Origin: Plantibacter flavus
GTDB lineage: Bacteria; Actinomycetota; Actinomycetes; Actinomycetales; Microbacteriaceae
Assembly (NCBI RefSeq): GCF_900177615.1
Contig: NZ_FXAP01000006.1
Span: 248,001-312,000, forward strand
Direction of reading: 5' to 3'
DNA length: 64,000 nucleotides
Both the position numbers and the translations under genes were made by a program. Of this stretch, positions 42,160 to 49,663 are shown in pieces. The first letter of the stretch is position 1, and the number at the start of each line of letters is the position of its first letter. The notes beneath the pieces are model-generated. The model saw only the letters and a list, made by a program, of their open reading frames with translations. It had not been told where the DNA came from and did no database searches.

Positions 42160-42755
42160 ACCTGACCCGTCCCGTCGAGCCCGAGGATGAGCAGTAGCCG
42201 GTCCAGCGCGGCGAGCTGGGCCGAGGCGTCGTAGTGGTCGTCGTCGGCTGTGCTCAGGGTGCTGACGCCCTCGATGAAGCCGACGACGACGGTGGCCGTC
42301 GCGGCGACCTCGGCCTCGGTGAGCTCGGGGCGGATCCCGGCCACGAGGCGCCGGGTGCGGGCGACGAACACGCCATGACCCGCACGGTGCCGTTCGGCCA
42401 GGACCTCGTCGTCGAGGGCCGCCGCGAGGTAGCCGAGCCAGACCCGGGCCTCCTGGCGCGTCTCGTCCGTGAGTGAGAGGGCCTGCCGGAGGACGGCGCG
42501 CAGCGCGTCGCGCGGGGTCGCGGCTTCGGCTTCGAGCGCCTCGGTCCGCGCCGCCGTCCGGTCGTGGAGCAGGTCTCTAGCGTGCAGCAGGAGCGCGCGC
42601 TTGTCGGGGAAGCGATGGAGGACGAGACCGGTCGTGCACCCGGCCTGCTCCGCGACCGCGCGGAGGGTCAACCCGTGCGGCCCGCGTTCACCCAGTACCT
42701 CCCAGACCGCGCGCGAGATCCGCGCCTGGGCATCGGGGTCCATCGTCCTGGCCAT
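42156..42755 (-). CDS. TetR-family transcriptional regulator
   Basis: The 199-residue repressor has the N-terminal TetR HTH (about 12-58; GLTLRAVAEQAGCTTGLVLHRFPDKRALL) and a helical ligand domain. The palindrome CCGTAA-6-TTACGG between it and the divergent GNAT gene is the likely operator, so it should control both GNAT genes and itself. AGGTGG lies 8 bases before the ATG. The ligand is unknown. Confidence 0.87.
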   Translation of the reverse strand: MARTMDPDAQARISRAVWEVLGERGPHGLTLRAVAEQAGCTTGLVLHRFPDKRALLLHARDLLHDRTAARTEALEAEAATPRDALRAVLRQALSLTDETRQEARVWLGYLAAALDDEVLAERHRAGHGVFVARTRRLVAGIRPELTEAEVAATATVVVGFIEGVSTLSTADDDHYDASAQLAALDRLLLILGLDGTGQV

Positions 42756-42782
42756 GTCGTCACCACCTCGGAACCGATGTTA

Positions 42783-42800
42783 CCGTAATGCTTGTTACGG
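42783..42800. promoter_or_regulatory. Candidate TetR operator
   Basis: CCGTAATGCTTGTTACGG has 6-base inverted arms around a 6-base centre, midway between the divergent TetR and GNAT starts (28 and 19 bases away). It is AT-rich relative to the region. Confidence 0.62.
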
Positions 42801-42818
42801 AATAACTGGAGGACACGC

Positions 42819-43277
42819 ATGACGATCAGGATCAGCCGGGTGGCGTGGGACGACGAGGCGGGAACCGCGCTGCGGGCCGCCCAACGCCGCGAACTCGACG
42901 CGCGATACGGAAGCGACGATCACGAACCCGGGACACCGCCGACCGCAGCCGACATCACGCTCTTCCTGGTCGCCAGCGACGTCGACGACGCCCCGCTCGG
43001 TTGCGGCGGCCTGCGGATGCTCGGCGAGGGGAGCGCGGAGATCAAGCGCATGTACGTCGTCGAGCACGCCCGGGGGACCGGCGTCGCCATCGCGCTCCTC
43101 CGTGCACTCGAGGACGAGGCGCGGCGGCTCGGACTGGGGCAGCTCCTCCTCGAGACCGGCACGGAGCAGCCGGACGCGATGCGCTTCTACGAGCGCGAGG
43201 GGTACCACCCGATCGAAGCGTTCGGGCCGTACGTCGACGAGCCCCGGTCGCGCTGCTACGCGCGCGACCTGGGCTGA
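42819..43277 (+). CDS. GNAT-family N-acetyltransferase
   Basis: The 152-residue protein is a compact GNAT enzyme: GCGGLRML (beta strand before the loop), IKRMYVVEHARGTGVAIALLRALEDEA (acetyl-CoA loop) and TGTEQPDAMRFYEREGYHPI (final motif). It resembles small-molecule acetyltransferases. GGAGG lies 8 bases before the ATG at 42819; an in-frame TTG nine codons earlier would sit inside the operator. It is divergent from the TetR operon and probably controlled by it. Confidence 0.85.
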   Translation: MTIRISRVAWDDEAGTALRAAQRRELDARYGSDDHEPGTPPTAADITLFLVASDVDDAPLGCGGLRMLGEGSAEIKRMYVVEHARGTGVAIALLRALEDEARRLGLGQLLLETGTEQPDAMRFYEREGYHPIEAFGPYVDEPRSRCYARDLG

Positions 43278-43281
43278 GGCC

Positions 43282-43953
43282 TCAGCCTTCGAGCGAGGCG
43301 AAGCGTTCGATGTCGGCGGACGTGCCGGAGACGATGATGAGGTCGTGGTTCGACACGACGGTGTCGGCGGTCGCGTAGGTGAACGGCTTCCCCGGTGACT
43401 TCACCCCGACGACGGTGATCCGGTACTTGGTGCGGACGCCCGACTCCGTCAGGTTCAGCCCGCGGATGGGCTTCGGCGGGTACATCTTGACGAGCGCGAA
43501 GTCGTCGTCGAACTGGATGAAGTCGAGCATGCGGCCCGACACGAGGTGGGCGACGCGTTCGCCGGCCTCGCGCTCGGGGTAGATGACGTGGCTCGCCCCC
43601 ACCCGGGCGAGGATCTTGCCGTGCGACTGCGAGACGGCCTTGGCCCAGATCTGCGGGATCTTGAGGTCGACGAGGTTGGCGGTGATGAGCACGCTCGCCT
43701 CGATGGAGGAGCCGACCGCGACGACCGCGACCGAGAAGTCCTGCGCGCCGATCTGCCGGAGTGCCTCGATGTTCTTCGCGTCGGCCTGCACGGTGTGCGT
43801 GACCCGGTCGGACCACTTCTGCACGAGGTCGGAGTTGTCGTCGATCGCGAGCACCTCGCGGTCGAGGCGGTCGAGTTCGCCGGCACAGGCCGCACCGAAC
43901 CGACCGAGTCCGATGACGAGGACCGGGGCGTCGTGCTTGATGCGGTCAACCAA
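43282..43953 (-). CDS. ktrA: KtrA/TrkA-family potassium channel regulatory subunit
   Basis: The 223-residue cytosolic protein has an RCK N domain (LVIGLGRFGAACAGEL dinucleotide loop, AIDDNSDLVQKWSD, AVVAVGSSIEASVLITANLVDL) and an RCK C domain (about 140-220). It gates the KtrB channel in response to nucleotides. The start is TTG with AGAGAGG seven bases upstream, overlapping the ktrB stop by 8 bases. It converges on the GNAT gene with only a few bases between them. Confidence 0.92.
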   Translation of the reverse strand: MVDRIKHDAPVLVIGLGRFGAACAGELDRLDREVLAIDDNSDLVQKWSDRVTHTVQADAKNIEALRQIGAQDFSVAVVAVGSSIEASVLITANLVDLKIPQIWAKAVSQSHGKILARVGASHVIYPEREAGERVAHLVSGRMLDFIQFDDDFALVKMYPPKPIRGLNLTESGVRTKYRITVVGVKSPGKPFTYATADTVVSNHDLIIVSGTSADIERFASLEG

Positions 43954-45388
43954 CGATGGGCCTCTCTTCGGGTCGTTTGAACAGCTGGCCGCTCTGACTC
44001 GCGGCCACGGCTGCAGCGAGTGTCACTGTACCAACGCGGCCCAGGAACATGGTGACGGCGAGGACGTACACTCCGGCGTCGGGCAGGTCCGCGACGAGTC
44101 CGGTGCTCAGCCCGACGGTCGCGAAGGCGGAGATGACGTCGAACAGCACGTGGTCGAGCGGAGCCTTCGTCATCTGCAGGATGACGATCGTCGACAGGGC
44201 GACGATCGTCGCACCCCAGAGGACGACGCTGACCGCGACGCGGAGCACGTCCTGCGGGATCCGGCGGCGGAAGACCTCGACACCCTCGCGGCCCCGGGCC
44301 TCGGCGAACGCGGCCAGGAACAGCACGGCGAGCGTCGTGACCTTGATGCCGCCGGCGGTCGAGGCGGAACCACCGCCGATGAACATGAGCATGTCGGCGA
44401 CGAGCAGGGTCGAGCCGTTGAGGTCGCCGATGTCCACGGTGGAGAAGCCACCCGACCGCGTCATGGCCGACAGGAAGAACCCCTGGAAGATCGTGTCCCA
44501 GAGGTTCCACTTGTTCCAGGTCTCGGGGTTGTTGAACTCGAGCAGGATGAAGGCGAGCGCCCCGGCGAAGAACAGGATGATCGTCGTGACGAGCGTGAGC
44601 TTGACGTGCAGCGACCAGCGGCTCGGCCGACGGAAGTTGCGGCTCAGCGCGTAGATGACCGGGAAGCCGATGCTGCCGAGGAAGACCCCGAGCATGAGGA
44701 TGCTGAGGAACCAGTAGTCGTTCTCGAAGGCCGCGAGGCCCTCGGCGTTCGGCGTGAAACCCGTGTTGGTGAAGGCCATGGCGGCGTAGTAGACGCTGTT
44801 CCAGGCGGCGTCCCAGGGGTTGATGCCGTCGAGCAGCATGCGCGGGAAGAGCAGGACCGCCAGGGCCGCCTCGATCACGAGGGCGCTGACGGCGACGGTG
44901 ACGAGCAGGTTGCCGATCTCCCCGAGCCGGACGGCCTGACCCTCGGCGACGGGGCCGTGGTGCGACCGCAGGGGGTTCGTGTCGCTCGCCGCCATGAGCT
45001 TCTGGCGGAGCCCGAGTCGTCGTGCGATCACGAACCCGAGGATCGAGGCCAGGGTCAGGACGCCGAGCGCGCCGATCTGGACGCCGATGAACACGAGCAC
45101 GTGACCGAAGAGCGACCAGTGCGTGGCCATGTCGACGGTCGAGAGCCCGGTGACGCAGATGACGGAGACGGCGGTGAAGAGCGCGTCGGCGATCGGGGTC
45201 ACCTGGCGGTCGGCGCTCGCGATGGGGAGCGAGAACAGCATCGTGAAGACGAAGATCAGGAAGCTGAACACGAGGATGGCGAACCGCGAGGTCGACTTCG
45301 CGGCGAAGTCGCTGACGGCCTCCCTGACCCTCGCGAGTCCGTGACGGACGGTGATCGAGGGACGACGACCCATGGCATTGCCGCTCAT
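43946..45388 (-). CDS. ktrB: KtrB/TrkH-family potassium transporter
   Basis: The 480-residue membrane protein has the four pore repeats of the TrkH/Ktr family. Filter regions are visible at SVICVTGLSTVD, AFTNTGFTP, AMTRSGGFSTVD and FATVGLSTG. It imports potassium, probably with sodium, together with KtrA. GAGGGG lies 5 bases before the ATG at 45388. An in-frame extension to 45658 lies antisense to the ArsR gene and was rejected. Confidence 0.92.
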   Translation of the reverse strand: MSGNAMGRRPSITVRHGLARVREAVSDFAAKSTSRFAILVFSFLIFVFTMLFSLPIASADRQVTPIADALFTAVSVICVTGLSTVDMATHWSLFGHVLVFIGVQIGALGVLTLASILGFVIARRLGLRQKLMAASDTNPLRSHHGPVAEGQAVRLGEIGNLLVTVAVSALVIEAALAVLLFPRMLLDGINPWDAAWNSVYYAAMAFTNTGFTPNAEGLAAFENDYWFLSILMLGVFLGSIGFPVIYALSRNFRRPSRWSLHVKLTLVTTIILFFAGALAFILLEFNNPETWNKWNLWDTIFQGFFLSAMTRSGGFSTVDIGDLNGSTLLVADMLMFIGGGSASTAGGIKVTTLAVLFLAAFAEARGREGVEVFRRRIPQDVLRVAVSVVLWGATIVALSTIVILQMTKAPLDHVLFDVISAFATVGLSTGLVADLPDAGVYVLAVTMFLGRVGTVTLAAAVAASQSGQLFKRPEERPIVG

Positions 45389-45460
45389 CTGACCCCTCAA
45401 CACCTCAGGACTGCGCCGGAGGCAATGGTACTCCGTGCGCTCCATCACTATCGTTGGAGC

Positions 45461-45865
45461 ATGGCCGACATTTTCGACGTGATCGCTGACACCACCAGGC
45501 GGGACATCCTCGCGCTGCTGCTCGAACGGCACGGTGGCACCGGGACGAGCGTCTCCGAGATCGTCGCGCAGCTCGGCCTCAGCCAGCCGACGGTGTCCAA
45601 GCATCTCAAGGTCCTGCGCGAGGCAGAGCTCGTGGAGGTGCGCGAGGAGGGCCAGCACCGCTACTACAGCCTGGACTCGGCGCCGCTCGAGGACGTGGAG
45701 GACTGGCTCATCCCGTTCCTCAGCGTCGACTACCAGGACGACGGTGTCGATTTCGCGGCGCTGTCACTCCCGGACCAGGCCAAGGCGGTCGCGGGATCGG
45801 TCGGCAAGGTCGCCGCGGACGTGACCCATGCGGTGCAGTCGGTCACGAAGAAGCTCCGCCCGTAG
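45461..45865 (+). CDS. ArsR-family winged-helix regulator
   Basis: The 134-residue protein has an ArsR-type HTH (about 1-85): IADTTRRDILALLLE, SVSEIVAQLGLSQPTVSKHLKVLREAELV and a wing EEGQHRYYSLD. No metal-binding Cys cluster is visible. The C-terminus (about 85-134) is amphipathic and contains VGKVAADVTHAVQSVTKK. TATCGT ends 6 bases before the ATG. It diverges from ktrB, whose control it might share, but nothing proves this. Confidence 0.85.
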   Translation: MADIFDVIADTTRRDILALLLERHGGTGTSVSEIVAQLGLSQPTVSKHLKVLREAELVEVREEGQHRYYSLDSAPLEDVEDWLIPFLSVDYQDDGVDFAALSLPDQAKAVAGSVGKVAADVTHAVQSVTKKLRP

Positions 45866-45986
45866 CCTGCCCCCCGTTCACACAGGGGATGTACAGGGCG
45901 GGCGTCGGCCCTCTAGAGTTGCCATGCGGCGTTCCGGTCCTCGGGGCGCCGTTCAAGCGGGTTTCCAGAGGCGCGGGAGGGGTTCG

Positions 45987-46181
45987 ATGACGCAGGACAC
46001 TGCCGACGTCCGCTTCCTCACCGTGGCCGAAGTCGCCGAGATGATGCGGGTGTCCAAGATGACCGTGTATCGCCTGGTGCATTCGGGGGAGCTCCCGGCC
46101 ATCCGGTTCGGGAAGTCGTTCCGGGTGCCGGAGACCGCCGTCGACGCCGTCCGGCAGCGCCCGGTCGCCGACGTCGGCTGA
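45987..46181 (+). CDS. Excisionase-type helix-turn-helix DNA-binding protein
   Basis: The 64-residue protein is a single winged HTH: FLTVAEVAEMMRVSKMTVYRLVHSGELPAIRFGKSFRVPE. It matches the short MerR/excisionase-like proteins found next to the bS22 gene in actinobacteria (in M. tuberculosis the pair is Rv0500A-Rv0500B). GGGAGGGG lies just before the ATG. Its conserved position suggests a housekeeping regulatory role, not phage excision. Confidence 0.87.
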   Translation: MTQDTADVRFLTVAEVAEMMRVSKMTVYRLVHSGELPAIRFGKSFRVPETAVDAVRQRPVADVG

Positions 46182-46320
46182 GGCGTTTCCCGCTCCTAGC
46201 AGCCTGCAGGCGTACGGCGTGTGAACGACGCGCGCTGCAATCGGCTAGACTGGCAACAAGACTTGTTCTCTTCGGTCGCGATCCCTGCGGCCAAGCCCCC
46301 CAATTCTGTGAGGTAAATCC

Positions 46321-46419
46321 GTGGGTTCTGTTATCAAGAAGCGCCGCAAGCGTATGGCGAAGAAGAAGCACCGCAAGCTGCTTCGCAAGACCCGTCACCA
46401 GCGCCGCAACAAGAAGTAG
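46321..46419 (+). CDS. Small basic ribosomal protein bS22 (AURKAIP1/COX24-like)
   Basis: A 32-residue ORF starts with GTG and reads MGSVIKKRRKRMAKKKHRKL then LRKTRHQRRNKK. This is the small 30S subunit protein of actinobacteria, rich in Lys and Arg. GAGG lies 8 bases before the start. A TAGACT -10 at 46246-46251 begins a leader of about 65 bases. Its codons are less GC-rich than most neighbours, as in highly expressed genes. A terminator hairpin follows. Confidence 0.93.
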   Translation: MGSVIKKRRKRMAKKKHRKLLRKTRHQRRNKK

Positions 46420-46463
46420 CCGGCTGCTCCGTTCGGAGCGCCTGACGACTCTTCGTCCACCGG

Positions 46464-46492
46464 AAGCGCCTACCCATTGGGGTAAGGCGCTT
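46464..46492 (+). terminator. Intrinsic terminator after bS22
   Basis: AAGCGCCTACCC pairs with GGGTAAGGCGCTT (one bulge), followed by TTCTGG. It lies 45 bases after the bS22 stop. From 46493 to 46664 I see nothing further except the next promoter. Confidence 0.8.
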
Positions 46493-46664
46493 TCTGGCGT
46501 TGTCGAGGTGCTCGTCTCGTTCGCCGGTCGTGGCGGGGGTCTCCGCGGGTCGAGTGGCGTCGAGGTTCCTCCACAGGCGAGGCCGGACGGGACTGATCCA
46601 CAGCGCGTCGCGGCACGCGGTCCGTCGCCCCGAGATCGTCGGCGGTCCTTCGTAGGTTCGTCGC

Positions 46665-46973
46665 ATGACCCGCGATCTCCCGCCAACCGTCCACCGCAAC
46701 CGACGCGAGCTCGCGTACCGGGTGCCGTTCGTCGTCGAACGAGACGACGCACCTCGCTATCGACTCCGGAACGTCGGTGACGAAGCCGTGCACTGGGTCG
46801 TGCTGCGCCTGATCGGGCCCGGACTCCTCGCCCCACTGGAACCGTGTCGGTTGACGCCGGGGAGCGCCCTGGAGTTCGAGGTGTTGGGCACCGAGCTGGC
46901 CCGCGCGACCAGTGTGCAGGTGTCCTGGTTCCGTCCCGGTGGTCACCAGTACCTCTGGCGGGTCACCTTCTGA
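46665..46973 (+). CDS. Uncharacterised 102-residue protein
   Basis: The protein has no family I recognise. It has no signal peptide or membrane helix and looks beta-rich (AYRVPFVVERDD, YRLRNVGDEAVHWVVLRLIG, ALEFEVLGTELARATSVQVSWFRPGG, YLWRVTF), as in small Ig-like or DUF domains. TAGGTT ends 6 bases before the ATG and no ribosome binding site is present, which supports it as a real leaderless gene. Codon use matches its neighbours. It converges on the XRE regulator. Confidence 0.65.
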   Translation: MTRDLPPTVHRNRRELAYRVPFVVERDDAPRYRLRNVGDEAVHWVVLRLIGPGLLAPLEPCRLTPGSALEFEVLGTELARATSVQVSWFRPGGHQYLWRVTF

Positions 46974-47015
46974 TGGACGCCGGCGGGTGGAGGGGAGTGG
47001 TCTCCGACGCGCGGG

Positions 47016-47315
47016 TCAGCGTTCCTGGTCGCGGCGAGCGGCCAGCAGATCGCGTGCCGTCAGCTTGTGCGCCCGCCCCGGGTACATGTCGGCGTTGAGG
47101 CCCGTGATGAACGGGGCCGGGTCGAGGTCGAGCGCGGTACTCAGCCGGACGAGCGTCTCCACGCTCGGGTGCACCTGCCCTCGCTCGATCTTGCCGATGT
47201 TCGTCCAGTGCATCCCGGCCAGCACGCCCAGGTCCTCGAGGGTCAGCTGTCGCTCGTTGCGGGCGGCCCGCAACCGCTCGCCGAGGATGGTCGCGGCTTC
47301 CGAATGTGTAGGCAT
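47016..47315 (-). CDS. XRE-family helix-turn-helix regulator
   Basis: The 99-residue protein has a lambda-repressor-type HTH (about 12-70): LGERLRAARNERQLTLEDLG, GMHWTNIGKIERGQVHPSVETLVRLSTAL. A short C-terminal tail follows. An in-frame GTG sits directly before the ATG. An inverted repeat (GGCATC-6-GATGCC at 47420-47437) lies 105 bases upstream and might be an operator, but it is far from the start. Targets are unknown. Confidence 0.82.
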   Translation of the reverse strand: MPTHSEAATILGERLRAARNERQLTLEDLGVLAGMHWTNIGKIERGQVHPSVETLVRLSTALDLDPAPFITGLNADMYPGRAHKLTARDLLAARRDQER

Positions 47316-47507
47316 CACTCAATGACAACGGACCTCGACCGGCGCATGCCAGAGTGTCTGAGCCTGATGGTTTCACTCCACATGGTTCTCAGTCCTGGGT
47401 TCAACGGCATCATCATTCCGGCATCGTGTCAGATGCCTTCGTGAAACACCACACGTGTCGGCTCCCTGGATGTGCTGCGACCTCGGGCACCCCGTACAGT
47501 TGTGGAG

Positions 47508-47768
47508 GTGTCCACTCTGCACGTCACGCTCATCGGCAAGCCCGGCTGTCACCTCTGCGACGACGCCCGTGCCGTGATCGACGAGGTGGTCGCAGGCCTC
47601 CCGTCCGACGGCCCGACGATCGAACGCGAGGAGCTCTCGATCCTCGACGATCCCGCGCTCCACGACCGCCACTGGGAGGAGATCCCCGTCGTCCTCATCG
47701 ACGGCAGGGTCCACAACTACTGGCGCATCGACCCCGACCGCTTGCGGTCCGCGTTGCTCGCCGACTGA
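47508..47768 (+). CDS. Glutaredoxin-like thiol-disulfide protein
   Basis: The 86-residue protein has a thioredoxin fold with redox motif C14-H-L-C17 (KPGCHLCDDA), the cis-Pro in EIPVVLIDG, and the end pattern of the DUF836/glutaredoxin-2-like family. It should reduce disulfides in the cytosol. TACAGT ends 7 bases before this GTG and the stretch between gives no good Shine-Dalgarno spacing, so it is probably leaderless. Longer in-frame starts are less likely. Confidence 0.82.
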   Translation: MSTLHVTLIGKPGCHLCDDARAVIDEVVAGLPSDGPTIEREELSILDDPALHDRHWEEIPVVLIDGRVHNYWRIDPDRLRSALLAD

Positions 47769-47808
47769 TCCGCACGTCCATCCATCCACATCGACCCTTG
47801 GGGGCCCA

Positions 47809-48117
47809 GTGACCATCCGCCACATCGTCAGTTGGAAGCTGGCAGCTACGGACGACGCCGAGCGCGACGCGGCGTTCGCCACCATGCAGTCCGAACTCGA
47901 GGCACTCGCCGGGTTCATGCCGGACGACATCGAGCGCCTCCAGGTCGGGCGCAACATCGCCTACCCCGAGAGCAACTGGGACGTCGTGCTGGTCGGCGAC
48001 TACCCGAGCCTCGAGGCGCTGGAGCGCTACCAGGTCCACCCGGAGCACGTCCGCGTGGTGCAGATCGTCCGTCAGCTCGTCGTTGAGCGCTCCGCGGTCG
48101 ACTTCCAGCTCGATTGA
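47809..48117 (+). CDS. Dabb-domain (stress-responsive A/B barrel) protein
   Basis: The 102-residue protein has the ferredoxin-like dimeric alpha/beta barrel: IRHIVSWKL at the start, ELEALAGFMPDDIERLQVGRNI, WDVVLVGDYPSLEALERYQVHPEHVRVV at the end. Members include stress proteins and small cyclases; no catalytic residue can be assigned. GTG start with GGGGG about 6 bases upstream. It follows the glutaredoxin-like gene by 40 bases. Confidence 0.87.
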   Translation: MTIRHIVSWKLAATDDAERDAAFATMQSELEALAGFMPDDIERLQVGRNIAYPESNWDVVLVGDYPSLEALERYQVHPEHVRVVQIVRQLVVERSAVDFQLD

Positions 48118-48135
48118 GCCCCGCGCGCGCAGGAC

Positions 48136-48924
48136 TCAGGCCATGACGCCGACGGCGACGGTGCCGTCGAACTCGTCGTCGCGGACGATCGACGCCGTGA
48201 GGCCCGCCGCCCGCATGAGCGCGGCGGTCTCGGGGGCCTGACGTTCGCTCGTCTCGATCAGGACGGCGCCGGTCGGCGAGAGCCAGTCGGGGGTCTGCAT
48301 GATGATCCGACGCTGCACGTCGAGCCCGTCGGCGCCGCCGTCGAGGGCGATCACGGCTTCGTGCTCCCTGGCCTCCGGGGGCATCGTGGCCATCGACGCC
48401 GACGGTACATAGGGAGCGTTCGCGAGCAGGAGGTCCACGCGCCCCGCGAGCGCCCCGGGGAGCCCGTCGAACAGGTCTCCGGGCAGGGCGTGCCCACCGA
48501 GTGGCTCGACGTTGCGCCGGGCGCAGTACACCGCGGCGAGGTCGATGTCCGACGCCCAGAGGTCGATCGGGCCGGGCGCCTCGGTGAGGAGTGCACTCCC
48601 GACGGCCGCGGCGCCGCAGCAGAGCTCGACGACTGTCGAACCGTTCCGGAGGCGTGGGAGGGCGACGTCGACCAGGAGCTCGGTCCGTCGCCTCGGCACG
48701 AAGACCCCGTCCGCGACGACCACCCGGCGGCCTCGGAACGCGACCCAGCCGAGGACGTGTTCGAGCGGCCGTCCGGCGACCCGTGCTGCGACCATCCGTT
48801 CGAGTCGTCCGTGATCAGGTGCCTCGGCCAGCAGGAGTGCCGCTTCGTCCTCGGCGAAGACGCACCCCGCGGTCCGCAGTCGCTCGACGAGCGCCGCCGC
48901 GTGCTCCGGGTCGACCTCGATCAG
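48136..48924 (-). CDS. PrmC/HemK-like protein glutamine N5-methyltransferase
   Basis: The SAM-dependent methyltransferase has VELCCGAAAVGSAL (SAM loop), LWASDIDLAAV and the NPPY-equivalent LLANAPYVP, preceded by PLEHVLGWVAFRGRRVVV and GVFVPRRRTE. The first usual start codon (ATG 48795) would remove a helical segment that reads LRTAGCVFAEDEAALLLAEA, typical of the family N-terminus. The frame continues upstream to a CTG at 48924 that overlaps the previous stop as CTGA, the likely start (262 residues). That makes a rare CTG initiation plausible. NAPY instead of NPPY is a difference from true PrmC. Confidence 0.78.
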   Translation of the reverse strand: MIEVDPEHAAALVERLRTAGCVFAEDEAALLLAEAPDHGRLERMVAARVAGRPLEHVLGWVAFRGRRVVVADGVFVPRRRTELLVDVALPRLRNGSTVVELCCGAAAVGSALLTEAPGPIDLWASDIDLAAVYCARRNVEPLGGHALPGDLFDGLPGALAGRVDLLLANAPYVPSASMATMPPEAREHEAVIALDGGADGLDVQRRIIMQTPDWLSPTGAVLIETSERQAPETAALMRAAGLTASIVRDDEFDGTVAVGVMA

Positions 48925-49103
48925 GAGTCGCGCTCGACGATCACTGCATCAGCCGCGTTGGCCCGTACGGAGGCGATGCCCTGGTGAGCCGCGGCCTTCG
49001 TCGTGTAGCTCTCGGAACTGGCGATCACCTCGCCGTTCGCCGCCTTGAGATTGAAGCGGTATCCGCCGCTCTTGTCCTGGAACACCTCGAACTTGCCAGC
49101 CAT
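48921..49103 (-). CDS. DUF1508/YegP-family small protein
   Basis: The 60-residue protein is one DUF1508 unit: GKFEVFQDKSGGYRFNLKAANGEVIASSESY, then AAAHQGIASVRANA. The family is of unknown function, linked to stress in some bacteria. GAGGAG lies 6 bases before the ATG. It is translated directly upstream of the methyltransferase, with a 4-base overlap. Confidence 0.9.
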   Translation of the reverse strand: MAGKFEVFQDKSGGYRFNLKAANGEVIASSESYTTKAAAHQGIASVRANAADAVIVERDS

Positions 49104-49192
49104 GCTGCACTCCTCGATTGCACCGCGCGAACACGCGACAGGTGTCCGTCAGAAGTCAATATAGGCCGGACCGTCGTCGGGCACCAGGGTGT

Positions 49193-49645
49193 CTACAGCT
49201 GTTCTGCGGCGGCGAGCACACCGGGCAGCCAGGCGAGCGCGACGTCCTTCTTGCGCTCGAACCCGCCGTCGTCGTGCAGACCGAACTCGCCGAAGCGGGT
49301 CGCGCCGTGCTCGGTGAGGATGGCGTCGAGCAGCGAGCTGCCCTGGTTGTACGTGTCCTCGTAGCTGCTGTCGCCCAGCCCGAAGATGGCGTACCGGAGC
49401 CCGTCGAGCTCGACGTCGGACTCCTCGAGCGCCTCGTAGAAGATCTGGCCGGTCTCACCGAGGAGGCCGTCGCCGTACGTCGACGTGATGAAGATGTGGA
49501 TCTCGTCGGTCGACAGCTCCGCGGGGTCGACGTCGCCGAGGTCGACGACGCGCCACTGGTGCTGTGAACCGATGGCCTTGCCGAGGTCGCCGGCGAGGCG
49601 TTCGGCGTTGCCGGATTCGGTCCCGTACAGGATGACGATCTGCAT
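49193..49645 (-). CDS. Flavodoxin-domain protein
   Basis: The 150-residue protein binds FMN: the phosphate loop YGTESGNAERLAGDL, FITSTYGDGLLGETG and the FMN-contacting AIFGLGDSSYEDTYNQGSSLLDAI. It resembles MioC/short flavodoxins and sulfite reductase flavin domains. It probably carries electrons to a reductase not in this window. It lies 18 bases downstream of aspS in the same direction. Confidence 0.9.
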   Translation of the reverse strand: MQIVILYGTESGNAERLAGDLGKAIGSQHQWRVVDLGDVDPAELSTDEIHIFITSTYGDGLLGETGQIFYEALEESDVELDGLRYAIFGLGDSSYEDTYNQGSSLLDAILTEHGATRFGEFGLHDDGGFERKKDVALAWLPGVLAAAEQL

Positions 49646-49663
49646 GGCGTCCTTCTTGCGGGG

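Noticed and set aside
45389-45658. N-terminal extension of ktrB
   Set aside because: It is antisense to the ArsR-family gene and reads as a shadow; the ATG at 45388 has a good ribosome binding site and fits the family length.
45987-46181. Phage excisionase and hence a prophage edge
   Set aside because: The HTH is of the excisionase type, but the neighbour is the bS22 gene, a conserved chromosomal pair in actinobacteria, and no integrase or phage gene is near.
47420-47437. Operator for the XRE regulator (GGCATC-6-GATGCC)
   Set aside because: The inverted repeat is real but short, 105 bases from the regulator start, and inside a gap with no clear promoter, so I do not list it as a feature.
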